From Basidiobolus meristosporus CBS 931.73 (taxonomy: Eukaryota > Basidiobolomycota > Basidiobolomycetes > Basidiobolales > Basidiobolaceae), in the NCBI GenBank assembly GCA_002104905.1, contig MCFE01000008.1, positions 62,001 through 126,000 on the forward strand: 64,000 nucleotides of DNA. The letters run 5' to 3'. Both the position numbers and the translations under genes were made by a program. The notes under the pieces are model-generated. The model saw nothing but the letters and a program-made list of their open reading frames with translations. It ran no database searches and had not been told where the DNA came from. Positions 1 through 12,332 of the stretch are shown here, piece by piece (the first letter of the stretch is position 1; every line of letters starts with the position of its first letter).

Positions 1-1
1 C

Positions 2-1235
2 AGACCGCTATGTGAACTAGGGAAGAGTCAGTTTCATTCTGGAAAAACGAGCTACGCCTTGAATTCTGCCAACCAAAGAATCATTAAAAGTAACATCAAA
101 CCAGACTTGAAACCAATCAAGTCGAAAACTCGAAGGGAAACGCCAGGAAAGTCTTATTCTTCCCGGAACCCACATTCTCCTGCCAGTACTGCGAGAAAAG
201 GTGGAATCCCAAAGGATACGAACCGTGGCACACAACCAGCGAACGACATGGCGCCACCTAGCAAAAAGCAAAAAGCCGAGCCGATTCGCGTAGAATTTAC
301 GGAAGCCAAACCTGGGAAGAAGCTGGCAGACCTATCCACTGCCATATTCACTAAAAACCCCTACTTCGTACAATCAGCGCCTCGATATACTGATTTCAAA
401 ATCAAGACACTTCCCGAGGTGCGAGTCAATCAGTATCTTACCTTTATGGGAGAGCATAAATGTATTGTTCGGTTTTTAACTCTGGTACATTAGGTAGCAT
501 TTGTGGGCAGAAGTAATGTTGGGGTATGGTTGATACTAGCAGTGTGTTTATTATCGATGTTTACTTACTGTGCAGATGTAGAAATCATCCGTTATCAACG
601 CACTTGCCAACCGAAATCGTTTGGTGAAGACATCCAAGAGTCCTGTAACTATTCCCTTTATATGATCAAATCTTGTGTCAATGCTTACACGCTGCTCTCA
701 GGGGCACACCAAACTTTTGAATACCTTTTCCATGGCGGACAGGTTGATGCTCGTTGACATGCCAGGTTACGGATTTCGTAGTTGGGACGAGTGGGGTACC
801 ATGAGCATGGACTATTTTAGAGAAAGCACTCGGTAAGTGCACCCAGACTCCACCAGCAGAAGCCAGGCCTCTAAATTTGCTCCACCAGGCTGCGTCGAAT
901 TTTTGTACTAATCGAGGCAACTCACGGCTTCAAGGATAAGGATCAGGATTTGATGTCGTTGTTGGATGGGATGGGTGTTTCGTACCAAGTGAGTGCCCAT
1001 ACTTTGGATTGTTCTTGCACCCGCTGACACTTTTCAAAATCAGGTTGTGCTCACAAAAACCGACAAGCTTTCCAAAACCGCGCTGACGCAAATCCGATCA
1101 GATATAGAAGCTGAGCTATCTCAAAACACGATCAGTTGCTTCCCCCAGGTTTTGCCCGTGAGTGCCAGCAAAAAGCTAGGCGTCGTGGAGCTTCGTTGTG
1201 CAATCTTGGATGCATGCCGGATTAACTCTCAATAA
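2..1235 (+). CDS. EngB/YihA-type GTPase, probably mitochondrial (5' partial)
   Basis: Six exons can be read: ..418, 494-523, 582-644, 702-832, 889-988 and 1044-1235, with GT..AG introns of 55-75 nt. The spliced protein has the TRAFAC GTPase motifs of the EngB/YsxC/YihA family. The P-loop GRSNVGKSS spans the second intron (exons at 494 and 582), the G3 motif is DMPGYGF near 759-779, and the G4 motif is TKTD near 1056. In bacteria EngB helps assemble the large ribosomal subunit; fungal and animal homologues act in mitochondria. The first exon is open to the window edge in this frame. Its upstream part is rich in Lys, Arg, Ser and Asn and poor in acidic residues, as expected of a mitochondrial presequence. 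The first in-window ATG in frame is at 248, so the true start is either there or upstream of the window. Family call is firm; the start is not. Confidence 0.88.
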
Positions 1236-1395
1236 AGTGATCAACCCCTAGTCACGTGGCTCCACTCTGTTGAACTTTCCAAATTTGGGTGCGTACGGGT
1301 ACCACTTATGGATCACCCCACTATTGCGGTAAAAGTGAGCAAATAATTTCATCTTAATAAAGAGCTTTGGTAAAGGAGGAAGAAGCGGAACCCCG

Positions 1396-2636
1396 ATGAA
1401 TTCAAAATTGTACATGAACGATTTCGATTTTGAGGCCGATACTGGCAAGCGGCCCAAAGATATTGGTATAACCAGTGGCATAGTACGAGCCGCCATAATG
1501 AAGCCCTTGTATTTTTGGTATAAGACCCCATTGAAGGTTGGTCATATGGAAGTATGCTAGAGTTATCCGAATACTTACCGTTTTCAAAATTCATAGCTCT
1601 TTAGACCGTTGAGAGTAGATTACCTTGGGGTAGTGAAAGCATTGATACCGCCAAAAGAACGCATGGGATACCGCACCTCCTTTGGCATGATCTCTACCGC
1701 AGTCAAACATGGTGGGGTATGGCGAGATACAATGGTGCCTTTTTTCCTCACCTAAGCCTTATTTATTCTGTTGTGTAGTTTGACATTCTTCATCGGTACG
1801 TCCTGCCTCCTCTGTTAGCCAACACTGCCGTTGGCATATCGTTGTTTACTGTATATACCGCGACGCTACTATCTCTGGACCCTGAAACTGGACTCAACCC
1901 GTCTGGGTATAAAACGTTTAGTAATGCCTTTACTGCTGGTGCTTTAGCTGGTGCTGTTTCCTCTACTATAGCAACCCCGCTAGACTCGATACAAGCAAGA
2001 TTCCATGTCCAAGAAATGATTGACGGAAAATATAAAAGCGTTATGGCTTACACTAGAAATATGGTGAAAGAGTTGGGTGTTGCAACTCTCTATCGTGGCC
2101 TGGGGCTAACATTACTAAAGGTAAGCGGTATCCTCGAGAAGGCCTAGATGATCTCTCTAACAAATGAAATTTAGGATTCGCTGGGATACGGCATTTTCTT
2201 CGGAGTTTTCGAGTTGGCTAAGAAGCAGGGATACAAACTTGCTGTGGAGCATGCCAATCGCGACAGAGAGCTAACAGACCCCAACGCTCAGCCGGTTAGA
2301 CCGAAGTTCTGGGTCCAACCGCTACTTGTTCTCGGATCCGGTGCGCTAGCGGCCATATTTTACCAAGCTGTGGACCATCCATTCGAGAGAATTCGCAAAG
2401 TATTCTTCGTCAAAGCGTCCCAGGCTGAAGTCCGGTATCGCACCAAAACCACCTACGTGGAAACCATTCGTGAGTGCATTAGACTTGGTAACAAAAAGGG
2501 CTACCAGCAATTCCTTTTCAAAGGAGTGGTGGGCAATGCACTCAGAGCCGTGCCGGCCTCGTCGCTTGGACTTCTTTGCTTTGAGTATCTGCGAAATGAG
2601 TTTGAACATGACCTGCAGTTGATCAATAGCCTCTAG
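1396..2636 (+). CDS. Mitochondrial carrier family (SLC25) protein
   Basis: Exons 1396-1536, 1597-1716, 1779-2120 and 2175-2636 join into about 354 residues. The usual length of the family is about 300. Carrier signatures are visible as PLDSIQ in the middle repeat (about 1978) and PFERIRK in the last repeat (about 2380), each at the end of a hydrophobic helix rich in Gly and Ala. The sequence is divergent. Substrate cannot be assigned from it; the role, transport of a metabolite across the inner mitochondrial membrane, is a family inference. The first donor is uncertain: 1537 (GTTGGT) or 1552 (GTATGC), both in frame and differing by five residues. The gene starts 160 bp after the EngB-like gene on the same strand. 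Confidence 0.8.
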
Positions 2637-2866
2637 TCATATTTGCATGTAACATTATGTATTCCGCACACATGTATTCCACATCACCCAAATAATACAC
2701 ACCCATTCATCCATATTCATCTCTCCATGTTATCATTGATGAATAGGGCCCCTTTTTGGTGCCCTGGTTTACCCATCTGTATCTTGTCTAATAACGCAGT
2801 CCACAACGAACAATCGAGTACTGTTTCTCTCAACTTGTATCTTTGATATATATATAAACTTGCTTG

Positions 2867-3866
2867 ATGACTTCGCGTCTTAATCTCCCGGCTGTTCGGA
2901 ACACTTTTAACTATGGAGTCGAAGCGTTGAGAAATCACTTGCTTACCATGCCCATTCTGACCTTGGGTATAGCAGTAATCTGCGCTTCTTGTTATTCGAT
3001 ACACGCTTTTACCTGGGGGAAGGTAGATCTTGCAACAGACCTCGGATTGTGGGTGGAAGGTGTGAAATCCGGCCAAGGTAAATCCATGCCAATCTCCTCG
3101 CAAACTTACCACCATTTTAACGTGATTCATGATACCAAGTTTACCGGTTGATTACCTATCCGTTCCCACATGTCGGATTTTTCCACATCTTCTTCAACAT
3201 GATCGCATTTATACCTTTAAGTTCGCATTTTGAGATGTCCTTGGGAACCTTCCGTTATTTCTACATCTTCTTTGTGACATTTACGCTTTTTCCTGCCTCG
3301 TTGTACATCATCATCTCACTCCTGCCCTTCATCGAGACTGGACTCTTGGCCGGAACCACCACTTTAATTTTCATTCTTATTGTATGGGAATGCCGAGCAC
3401 TTCGCCCGCTTAGGTATTTACGCCATCCCCCTGACCCTATTCCCCTGGGCACTGTCATTGATAGGGCACTTTGTATTTTAGTTTCTGTGGCTTATTCACC
3501 ATCCCCGCCGTCGCTTATCCACCTCTGTTGCTCTTAATCACCTCGGTATTGTTTTCTGGCGCAGTGTTCTGGGGACACTTTATAGCGATGTCAGTTGGAT
3601 ATGCATGTAAGCTATATGGTTTACCCGATACACCCTACGCTCCGCACTAACCAGCCAATTTCTCGTTGGAAGATAACTACAACCTCCTGAAGTACATCAC
3701 CCCAGCCACCACCTATTTCCAAAAAATGGAGGAGCGCGCATTCCTTACCAAAGTTGTCAATCACCCACGCTTTGTACGTGTAGAGCAGTATGGACTTTTA
3801 CCCACCTCCCAAGCAGATATCGACGGCCCTTCGAGCGCCAACGTAGACTCTAGTAGCGGCATGTAA
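2867..3866 (+). CDS. Rhomboid family membrane protein (Rbd2-like), catalytic serine apparently replaced
   Basis: Exons 2867-3077, 3140-3413, 3482-3606 and 3655-3866 give 273 residues. Order and motifs follow fungal Rbd2 (Golgi rhomboid): N-terminal TM near residues 27-47, then YRLITYPFPHV and FHIFFN, a loop, the would-be active-site helix, and WGHFIAM with the conserved His at about residue 194. After the last TM comes a soluble tail ending in a Ser-rich stretch. At the position of the catalytic GxSG motif the sequence reads GTTT (residues 142-145, codons 3352-3363), so the nucleophile Ser is Thr. The protein may therefore be a pseudoprotease, or a variant. An AT-rich TATA-like run lies at 2845-2858, just before the ATG. 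Family call good; catalytic state is inference. Confidence 0.82.
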
Positions 3867-4301
3867 TGCAATCTAACCTATTCCATGCTTGTTCCTTCCC
3901 AAGGACTAACCCAGTGTCTTACTACAACCAATCCGCCGAACAGCTCATCCAATAATGCAGCATTCGTTCCATTCTCAGGACCCGGACGTAGCTTAGATGG
4001 TTAACTGATTTTGGCCGTTTGTTTAGTACCAAGCTGACAAAAGGCTTGGCTTGATTAATAGTGAATGATCGGAATAAACCCAATTTACACAACCACTGCA
4101 TCTTGATGGGTGGATGTTGATTAAATGATATCCGCAAAGTGCAATACTGATTCCACGATATCCGCCTGGTTCCCGAAAAAAAAAAATCATGGATCACCAT
4201 CGTCTAGAAAGAAAAAAAGGCTTCAGCAGGACCATAGGGTACTTTCCGACGGGTGGTTATTCTCGAAGTTTGACTTTTGGTTATTTTCCTACCTTCTATC
4301 C
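3867..4301. other. Intergenic, no gene recognised
   Basis: Spacer between the rhomboid and EMG1. It holds an oligo-A run near 4177-4187 and an in-frame upstream ATG at 4125 that would extend EMG1 by 59 unconserved residues. A stretch near 3989 looks faintly like a tRNA 5' half but has no T-arm. Confidence 0.5.
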
Positions 4302-5212
4302 ATGAGTGCTGTTAAACGCAAAGACACCGATGCCTTTATGGTGCCAAAGGCTCCTAAGATTCCAAAGACCAAGGCCGAGCGTGAGAATTCTCGTCGGTTG
4401 ATTGTGATTCTCGAATCGGCCTGTCTCGAAACCTACAAAATCGGTAAGAACAAGGAAGCTCGCTATCAGCTGCTCAACTGCGATGACCATCAAGGCATTT
4501 TGAAAAAGATGGGCAAAGAGATCGCGGATTCACGTCCCGACATTACCCACCAGGTTTGTGTTGCCTGAGACATCATCGCGAGGAATCTCCTATTTACCAT
4601 ATCTTATATTCGTTCAGTGTCTTCTCACCCTCCTGGATAGTCCCTTGAACAAGGCCGGTTTGCTTCAGGTCTATATTCATACCGCCAAGAACGTCCTGAT
4701 TGAAGTCAACCCTCACGTTCGTATTCCCAGAACATTCAAGCGTTTCTCGGGACTCATGGGTAATTGAAGCCACCAGCCTCTCTGCATGCAACACCACACT
4801 AACCTCATATCACGCTTTAGTCCAACTGCTTCATAAATTGAGCATTCGCTCGGTTAACGGCTCAGAGAAGCTTTTGAAAGTCATCAAAAACCCTATCACA
4901 GATCATCTCCCAGCCAACTCCAAGAAGATTTGTACGGAACAATGCGCATATGGATTTGTAGACCCAACTCTAATCAGACATTATCTAGGCTTCTCTTTTG
5001 ACGCACCCACTGTTCGCCTTTCCGAGTGGGTAAAGACTATTCCCGAGGACCAAAACCTCGTCGTCTCCATCGGTGCTTTGGCTCACGGTGAAGATAACTT
5101 TGCCGATGCCTATGTTGACGAAAAGATTGGTATCAGCGAGTACCCATTGTCTGCCTCCGTTGCATGTGGAAAGGTTTGCTGTGCTCTTGAAGATTTGTGG
5201 GGAATCTTATAA
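4302..5212 (+). CDS. EMG1: rRNA small-subunit pseudouridine methyltransferase Nep1/Emg1
   Basis: Exons 4302-4553, 4618-4759 and 4821-5212 give 261 residues; yeast Emg1 has about 250. The SPOUT-fold enzyme N1-methylates a pseudouridine in 18S rRNA and is needed for 40S assembly in the nucleolus, where it interacts with Nop14. Diagnostic motifs are LDSPLNKAG at the start of exon 2, [14 protein letters not shown] at its end, SIGALAHG and a C-terminal [13 protein letters not shown], the SAM-binding knot region. The start at 4302 is chosen because it opens the conserved Lys-rich N-terminus. An ATG at 4125 in the same frame would add a region with no family counterpart. NOP14 lies 9 kb downstream in this window. 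Confidence 0.96.
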
Positions 5213-5442
5213 ACATCAACATTGTGACATGCATTACATATGTAAAATTTATTTAAATTTGGAATAGAATATTAAGATAATAAATGCCGAAGCAGAGATC
5301 GAAAATTCATTCATTTGCATTTGGAGTAACCACCGAATCTTGGTAGCCACTGCGGAAGTTCCTCTTTTCCCTTGGTATTCGAAGCTCAGCGAGACTTCAT
5401 TTCTTCTTGCCACGAGGTGCAAAAGGCGCTATCGCTTTCCCC

Positions 5443-5892
5443 ATGTTTTTTGTCGTTTCTCGTTTCGTACGCGCCACAGCCGTCCTCAAAGGACTTGTGT
5501 TCCCACTGCTTTCCACCCAAACTCGCTTTACCCGAAACCTTTCTGTCATTCGGAGACCGGCCGTTGTTCCCTTACACATCAAGTCTCTATTCCTCCGACA
5601 GTTTCAAACCACTCCGCATGCTCGGGTCAGTAATATCCTAAACCCCGACCACCCGGTTGTGAGTCGTGCACTTCAAGACAAGCAAATAACCGAGGCTTTG
5701 GATTCGCTCTTTGCCGTGTTGCGTCGTAGAGGAATCACCTGGAATCCCGAGCAACCACCTGGTATGTTGGCCATGTTGAGGTTGTGGAACGATGCCGAGA
5801 TTCGGCCCAAGGCGCAGGAGATATATGACTGGAGTATCAAGCACCAGATAAAGCTTGACATGGCAGTACTGAAAAGTATGTTCAGAGCTTAA
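5443..5892 (+). CDS. Small putative mitochondrial protein of unknown function
   Basis: Single-exon reading frame of 149 residues from ATG 5443. The first ~65 residues are rich in Arg, Ser, Phe and Val with almost no acidic residues, typical of a mitochondrial presequence. A QTTPHARVSN stretch resembles a cleavage region. The remaining ~80 residues look like a soluble alpha-helical domain with Trp and Arg conserved-looking positions (LRRRGITWNPEQPPGM, YDWSIKHQIKLD). I do not recognise the family. The gene lies between EMG1 and the convergent mannosidase gene, whose stop is only 100 bp away. Codon use resembles its neighbours. It could have a further unrecognised exon. Confidence 0.6.
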   Translation: MFFVVSRFVRATAVLKGLVFPLLSTQTRFTRNLSVIRRPAVVPLHIKSLFLRQFQTTPHARVSNILNPDHPVVSRALQDKQITEALDSLFAVLRRRGITWNPEQPPGMLAMLRLWNDAEIRPKAQEIYDWSIKHQIKLDMAVLKSMFRA

Positions 5893-5991
5893 GCAATTTA
5901 TTAACTTCTCTAAATTGACTGAATAAAAAACCCCGGGCTTCTTGACGCTAGTTTGGTTTCGCGATAAAAGTACATATGTAACAATGCCAGT

Positions 5992-7867
<1,876 letters not shown>

Positions 7868-8297
7868 ATATTTAACAAAGCTATTAGAGACAGGATGTGA
7901 GGTTCTTTACCGATGCCGGGGTCTTCGTTGACATTATGTCGGTCCTTACTAAAGACAGTTAATCAGGTATGGGCCTTCTATTCGGTTACTCCGTGTTCAA
8001 GTAACGACGCTTTAAGCGCTGACTGTGTTGAAGTACTCACACCAAGTACACTTGGTACGTACGGCTAACCATGATGCCTGCAGCATTATAACCTCTATCC
8101 AATTCTCCTCCAATCCAATTAAGCCAGTACATCAACAATTATGGGTGATTATTGATCCATCTGAAGGATTTTAGCCAATAAATCAGCCCTCTAATCTCAG
8201 ATATATAATATTTTAGTGGTATTAAGGTAATCAGATGATAGCACTGATGTTTGCACGGATGATGGCACGGATGAAAATCTATACAATTTGCCTAGGT
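7868..8297. other. Intergenic between MNS1 and ETF-QO genes
   Basis: AT-leaning spacer with a small direct repetition of GATGATRGCAC/CACGGATG units near 8234-8275. No ORF or RNA gene is recognised. It should hold the MNS1 promoter and the 3' end of the ETF-QO transcript. Confidence 0.5.
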
Positions 8298-10396
8298 CTA
8301 GGTATATGAATATTGGGGTCCGTCCCCGCCTTCAGGAACAGTCCAGTCAATATTCTGTGAAGGATCCTTAATATCACAAGTCTTGCAATGCAAGCAGTTC
8401 TGTGAATTGATCTGCAGCCTCTTGTGGCCAGGCTTTGATTCATCATCGACATATTCGTATACGTTGGCAGGGCAGAAGCGATTCTCTGGTCCGTCGAAAA
8501 CTCCCAGATTCCGCTGGACCGGTAGTTCTTGACTACGAAGTTTAAGGTGAACTGGCTGGTTTTCAGCGTGATTGGTTCCGCTGCGGGCTAAATTCTCGAG
8601 CAACTCGAACGAGATTTCCCCGTCAGGCTTGGGGTAATCGATACGCTTACACTCCTTGGCTGGTTTGAGCATAGCATAGTCGGGAGCCGGGTGTTTGAAG
8701 GTCCACGGAACTCTTCCTTTCAGAAAGAGGGTGTCCAAACCGGAATATATGACTCCGCCAAATAGACCTAGAGGGTTGTGGAAGGAGGGCCTGACATTAC
8801 GAACTTGGTAGAGCTCTTCCCAGACCCAGGATTCTTTGAGCTTTTCTTCGTAAGAATTTAATGTGATAGGCCCTGTCTCATCGCCCTCCTTGGAAAGTGC
8901 TTCGAAAGCTGCTTCAGCAGCAATCATCCCACTTTTCATCGCAGTATGGGTGCCTTTGATCTTGGGTACGTTCAAGAAACCCGCTGTGCAGCCAATCAGC
9001 GCGCCACCGGGAAATACCAACTTGGGGATTGATTGATAGCCCCCCTCGTTCAAAGCTCTTGCACCGTAGGAGATACACTTTCCACCCTCCAAGTATTTCT
9101 TGATGGCAGAGTGTTGCTTGAATCGCTGGAATTCCTTGTAGGGATTGAGATACGGGTTTTCATAATCAAGGGCCACAACATAGCCGATGCTGACAAGGTT
9201 GTTCTCCATATGATACACAAAGGAGCCAGCATACGTTTTGTAATCCACTGGCCAGCCGACTGTATGGAGCACTAGACCAGGGTTATGTTTAGCGGGATCA
9301 ATCTCCCAAACCTCTTTTAAACCGATGGCGTAGGTCTGAGGCTGGCAATTCTCACGCAGGTTGAATTTTCGGAACAGTGTCTTGGTTAGAGAGCCATGGC
9401 ATCCCTCGCCAAATAACGTGACTTTCCCATGAATCTCCATACCTCTCTCGTAGCTTTCCTGTACAAAATCAACAATCAGTCAGCCCCAGAATCCAACATC
9501 GAGGTGAATCATCCAGATTCGATACCTTGGGTTTTCCATTTTTGTCCAGACCCACATCGTTGGTGGCGATGCCTTTCACTCGTCCCTCTTCATCGTAGAG
9601 AACCTGACGACTCGGTGAGCAATGGTGATTCCCAACATACATCTCGCAAACACTCACCTCGCTAGCTGCGATACCAGGATAAACGTCGACGCCAAGCTCC
9701 TCAGCCTGTTCTCCTAGCCATTTGGTGAAATTATTCAAACTAACGATATAATTTCCTTTGTTGCTCATTTGGGGCGGGTGGGGCATCGGAATGGCAAATT
9801 TCTCGGTAAGAAAGAGCATCTTGTCTTCCAGGGCGGGCTGATTCAACGGCGCCTTAGGAGTGATGACAATCGTGAGTTGACGCGAATTATTCTAGAAATC
9901 AAACTTCATACATACGCCCTTCGCAGCCCAATCCGGAATGAGCTCCTCCAAGGCTCTAGGCTCGAGCACAGCACCGGAAAGTGTGTGGGCACCTAAAAAG
10001 ATGAATGTCAGGGCACAGCTCATACACCGAAGCCTGTCTTCCACTGATCTTACCGATTTCACCAGCCTTTTCCACCACAACCACCTTGATTTCCTTGTCC
10101 GCCTTAATAGCAAGTTGTTTGAGCTTTATTGCGGCCGATAAGCCTGCAGGGCCACCACCGACTATGATGACATCCGTTTCGTCAACAAATCTCTCCGCTT
10201 TGGTGGGGTCTTCCTCTGAAGCGAAGGTCCTGATAGGGGTGGCTGAAAAAGCGCGTCTGTTCTCGTGAAGCAGCGATCTGGCCTGCGCGACGACCTGTGT
10301 GGGTTTGATCTGGGAAAGGGTAAAGAAACATCTAGTTTTGAGGGATCTAGCCAGTGCTAGACCACAAAGGCCCCTTTGGAGGCGGAGAGAGGCCAT
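8298..10396 (-). CDS. Electron transfer flavoprotein-ubiquinone oxidoreductase (ETF dehydrogenase), mitochondrial
   Basis: Minus-strand exons 10396-10054, 9992-9916, 9852-9658, 9603-9526 and 9458-8298 give 617 residues, the size of human ETFDH. An Arg/Ser-rich presequence of ~65 residues is followed by the FAD dinucleotide motif [28 protein letters not shown], the ubiquinone/FAD core ([21 protein letters not shown]) and a C-terminal [4Fe-4S] domain with [10 protein letters not shown] and [13 protein letters not shown]. The enzyme passes electrons from ETF (fatty-acid and amino-acid oxidation) to ubiquinone at the inner mitochondrial membrane. The intron 9657-9604 is 54 nt, a multiple of three and stop-free. 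The spliced form (ASE joined to VLYDEEG) is the conserved one. Confidence 0.97.
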
Positions 10397-11645
10397 GGTG
10401 CGGGTTGTCACAAAAAGGACCAAGAAGGCAGGAAAATAGGACTGACGTGAGCAATGCACCAGATCAATATTTATACTCTGGCAACCACCGATCACCTGTA
10501 TCTTCCAATACCCGATATAAAATCCCATTTTCCTGGAGACCCACTTTACCAATGAGGTTAATCTGACTTGGAATCAGGGATTTTCATATCCAGAACCCTG
10601 CAAATTCTAGATGCATGACAGAACATGCAGCGCCGACAACAATCGGTTAAATCATCACGTCCCGCCAGTCAGACGATGCCTCATCGAGTCAAGCTTGGAA
10701 TAAATCAGGGACTGAGGTATCGTACTGACAACAAGTGATTTCTATGGTTATTCGTAAGTTGGAGATACACCGGAAAAGCAGTCTATATCTCTGCCATAGC
10801 ACACTTGGTGTTACACACAAAGTGGCAAGATAATGATAAGATACTCGCACATCGTATTGGTGTAACGCGTCTGCTGGGTGAGTGATGTTGATTCATGAGC
10901 CCAGTGAAATGTTTCCAACGGAGAGCTGAATTAAGCCATGCGATTTCTTAATTGGTATGGATATATTTATTCTTTAGATAGTCGGATAATTAGATACCCT
11001 ATGCGCTATAGGTTGCATAATCGATGGCAAGTGTGTGGTTTATGTCGGTTTGTCTGGCCAGTCTGTTGACAGGGTGCGGAGATTCCACTTGAGGCTCTTG
11101 GGGAATTCCGTAAAAGTCCCAACCACCATAAATCAAAGACGAATATGTACCCATTTGAATTCGTCAGCCATTGGTGAAGAATAAGGTTGAATCGAAGGAT
11201 GTCAACTATCTCAGATGATCGAGCTGAGCGAATGAAATCAACTGTGCTCACACGAGAAATCCCGAGTGGTGCATTACGGGGTGAGCCAATTCGCTTTTGT
11301 CCTTCATATCCAAATGTGGCGAAGAATCTTCGAGCCAAACAGTTCGTTTCTGACAAGTAGATTTGGAGGGAATTACAAATGGACATGCGATATTTATTTA
11401 CTTTTGATCGGCTAGAAAGTGGTGGATGAGCCCTGTGAACATACTACGTGATGGACGCTGCTACTACAGATATTGCTACATACTAAAAGGGGTGTGAAGG
11501 GGCGGATTTATATTTGACAGAATACATCCAAGTATATATACAATTTGAGATATGTTATATTGTATGTACAGTGCTAAGAAACGGAGGACAATGCAGGCAG
11601 GATACGTGCCATCACGCACTATAGGTTCGATGTAACATGGAACCA
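10397..11645. other. Intergenic, no gene recognised
   Basis: About 1.25 kb upstream of the ETF-QO gene. A minus-strand ORF at 11006-11386 (126 codons) has no recognisable domain, no codon-use support and lies in AT-rich sequence, so it is not called. It probably contains the promoter of the ETF-QO gene and the 3' flank of the membrane-protein gene. Confidence 0.45.
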
Positions 11646-12332
11646 CTAAAACTCTCTACGCTTGATATCCAAGATAATCAGGATTGTGGCAGTGACCCAA
11701 CTAAGGAAGCAAGAAACCACCAAGCTGGTCGAGAGATATAGTACGCTGCATCCTAGGTATCCATTTGAAACATAACACCTATTCCGACGAAGGTATAAAT
11801 CGAGCAACGCTCCAGCCCAGAATAAAGATATGGTTAGGTGAACCAACAAGTGTAGGACTGCTCGACTGTGTCTATGTGGTCGACATAGTAATAGCGGTAT
11901 CCGCTCATTGACCGGACAGTCTAAAGCCTTGGAGGCATCGAGAAGTACAGGAGGCTGGTAGCAGATTCTACGACGCGCCCAGTTCGTCAAATAAGTTATG
12001 GCGATTATCGTTGAGAGGACCCCGCAGATTGCCAACCAACAGGTGGTAGAGCTTATCCCACAGGTATCAATAAAGTGGAATACCGACACTATAGATCCGA
12101 TGCTAGTTACAAGAACTAACCAACGGATCAGTAGCATGGGCCAACGATAGTATCGAGTTCGCTTCCTCTCTAGCCTGGGAGAAAGAAACTCTGGGGGAAT
12201 GAAGGAGACGTAATTGGGTTTAAAGGAAGAGTCGACGGTTCGGACCGAAGTTGAATCAGTGGAGGAATCGAGATCTTCCTCGAGAGACGGTAGGTTTTCA
12301 CGCGAAGGTGTGTTGGTATTAATGTGTATCAT
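11646..12332 (-). CDS. Four-TM integral membrane protein, unknown
   Basis: Uninterrupted minus-strand ORF of 228 residues from an ATG at 12332. The N-terminal ~60 residues are Ser/Thr/Glu-rich and polar. Four hydrophobic helices follow, near residues 66-88, 94-113, 158-180 and 193-222, with basic clusters (RLERKRTRYYR, WARRRICY) between the polar tail and the helices. It ends in DIKRREF, a possible cytosolic basic tail. Several Cys fall in the second and fourth helices. The topology resembles small fungal four-TM proteins (MARVEL-like), but no family signature is visible and I assign no function. It stands alone, with more than 1 kb of non-coding DNA on each side. An additional exon cannot be excluded. 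Confidence 0.6.
   Translation of the reverse strand: MIHINTNTPSRENLPSLEEDLDSSTDSTSVRTVDSSFKPNYVSFIPPEFLSPRLERKRTRYYRWPMLLIRWLVLVTSIGSIVSVFHFIDTCGISSTTCWLAICGVLSTIIAITYLTNWARRRICYQPPVLLDASKALDCPVNERIPLLLCRPHRHSRAVLHLLVHLTISLFWAGALLDLYLRRNRCYVSNGYLGCSVLYLSTSLVVSCFLSWVTATILIILDIKRREF

Noticed and set aside
2643-3130. Frames between the SLC25 and rhomboid genes on both strands
   Set aside because: The plus frame is a 3' UTR/promoter stretch; the minus frame overlaps rhomboid exon 1 and has no motif.
3989-4060. tRNA-like GTAGCTTAGATGGTTAA stretch
   Set aside because: Resembles a tRNA D-arm only; there is no T-arm GGTTCGA motif and no acceptor pairing.
4125-4301. N-terminal extension of EMG1 from an upstream in-frame ATG
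   Set aside because: The extra 59 residues are low-complexity and have no counterpart in Emg1 proteins; treated as 5' UTR.
11006-11386. 126-codon minus-strand ORF
   Set aside because: No domain, atypical composition, no splice partners; probably chance in an intergenic region.
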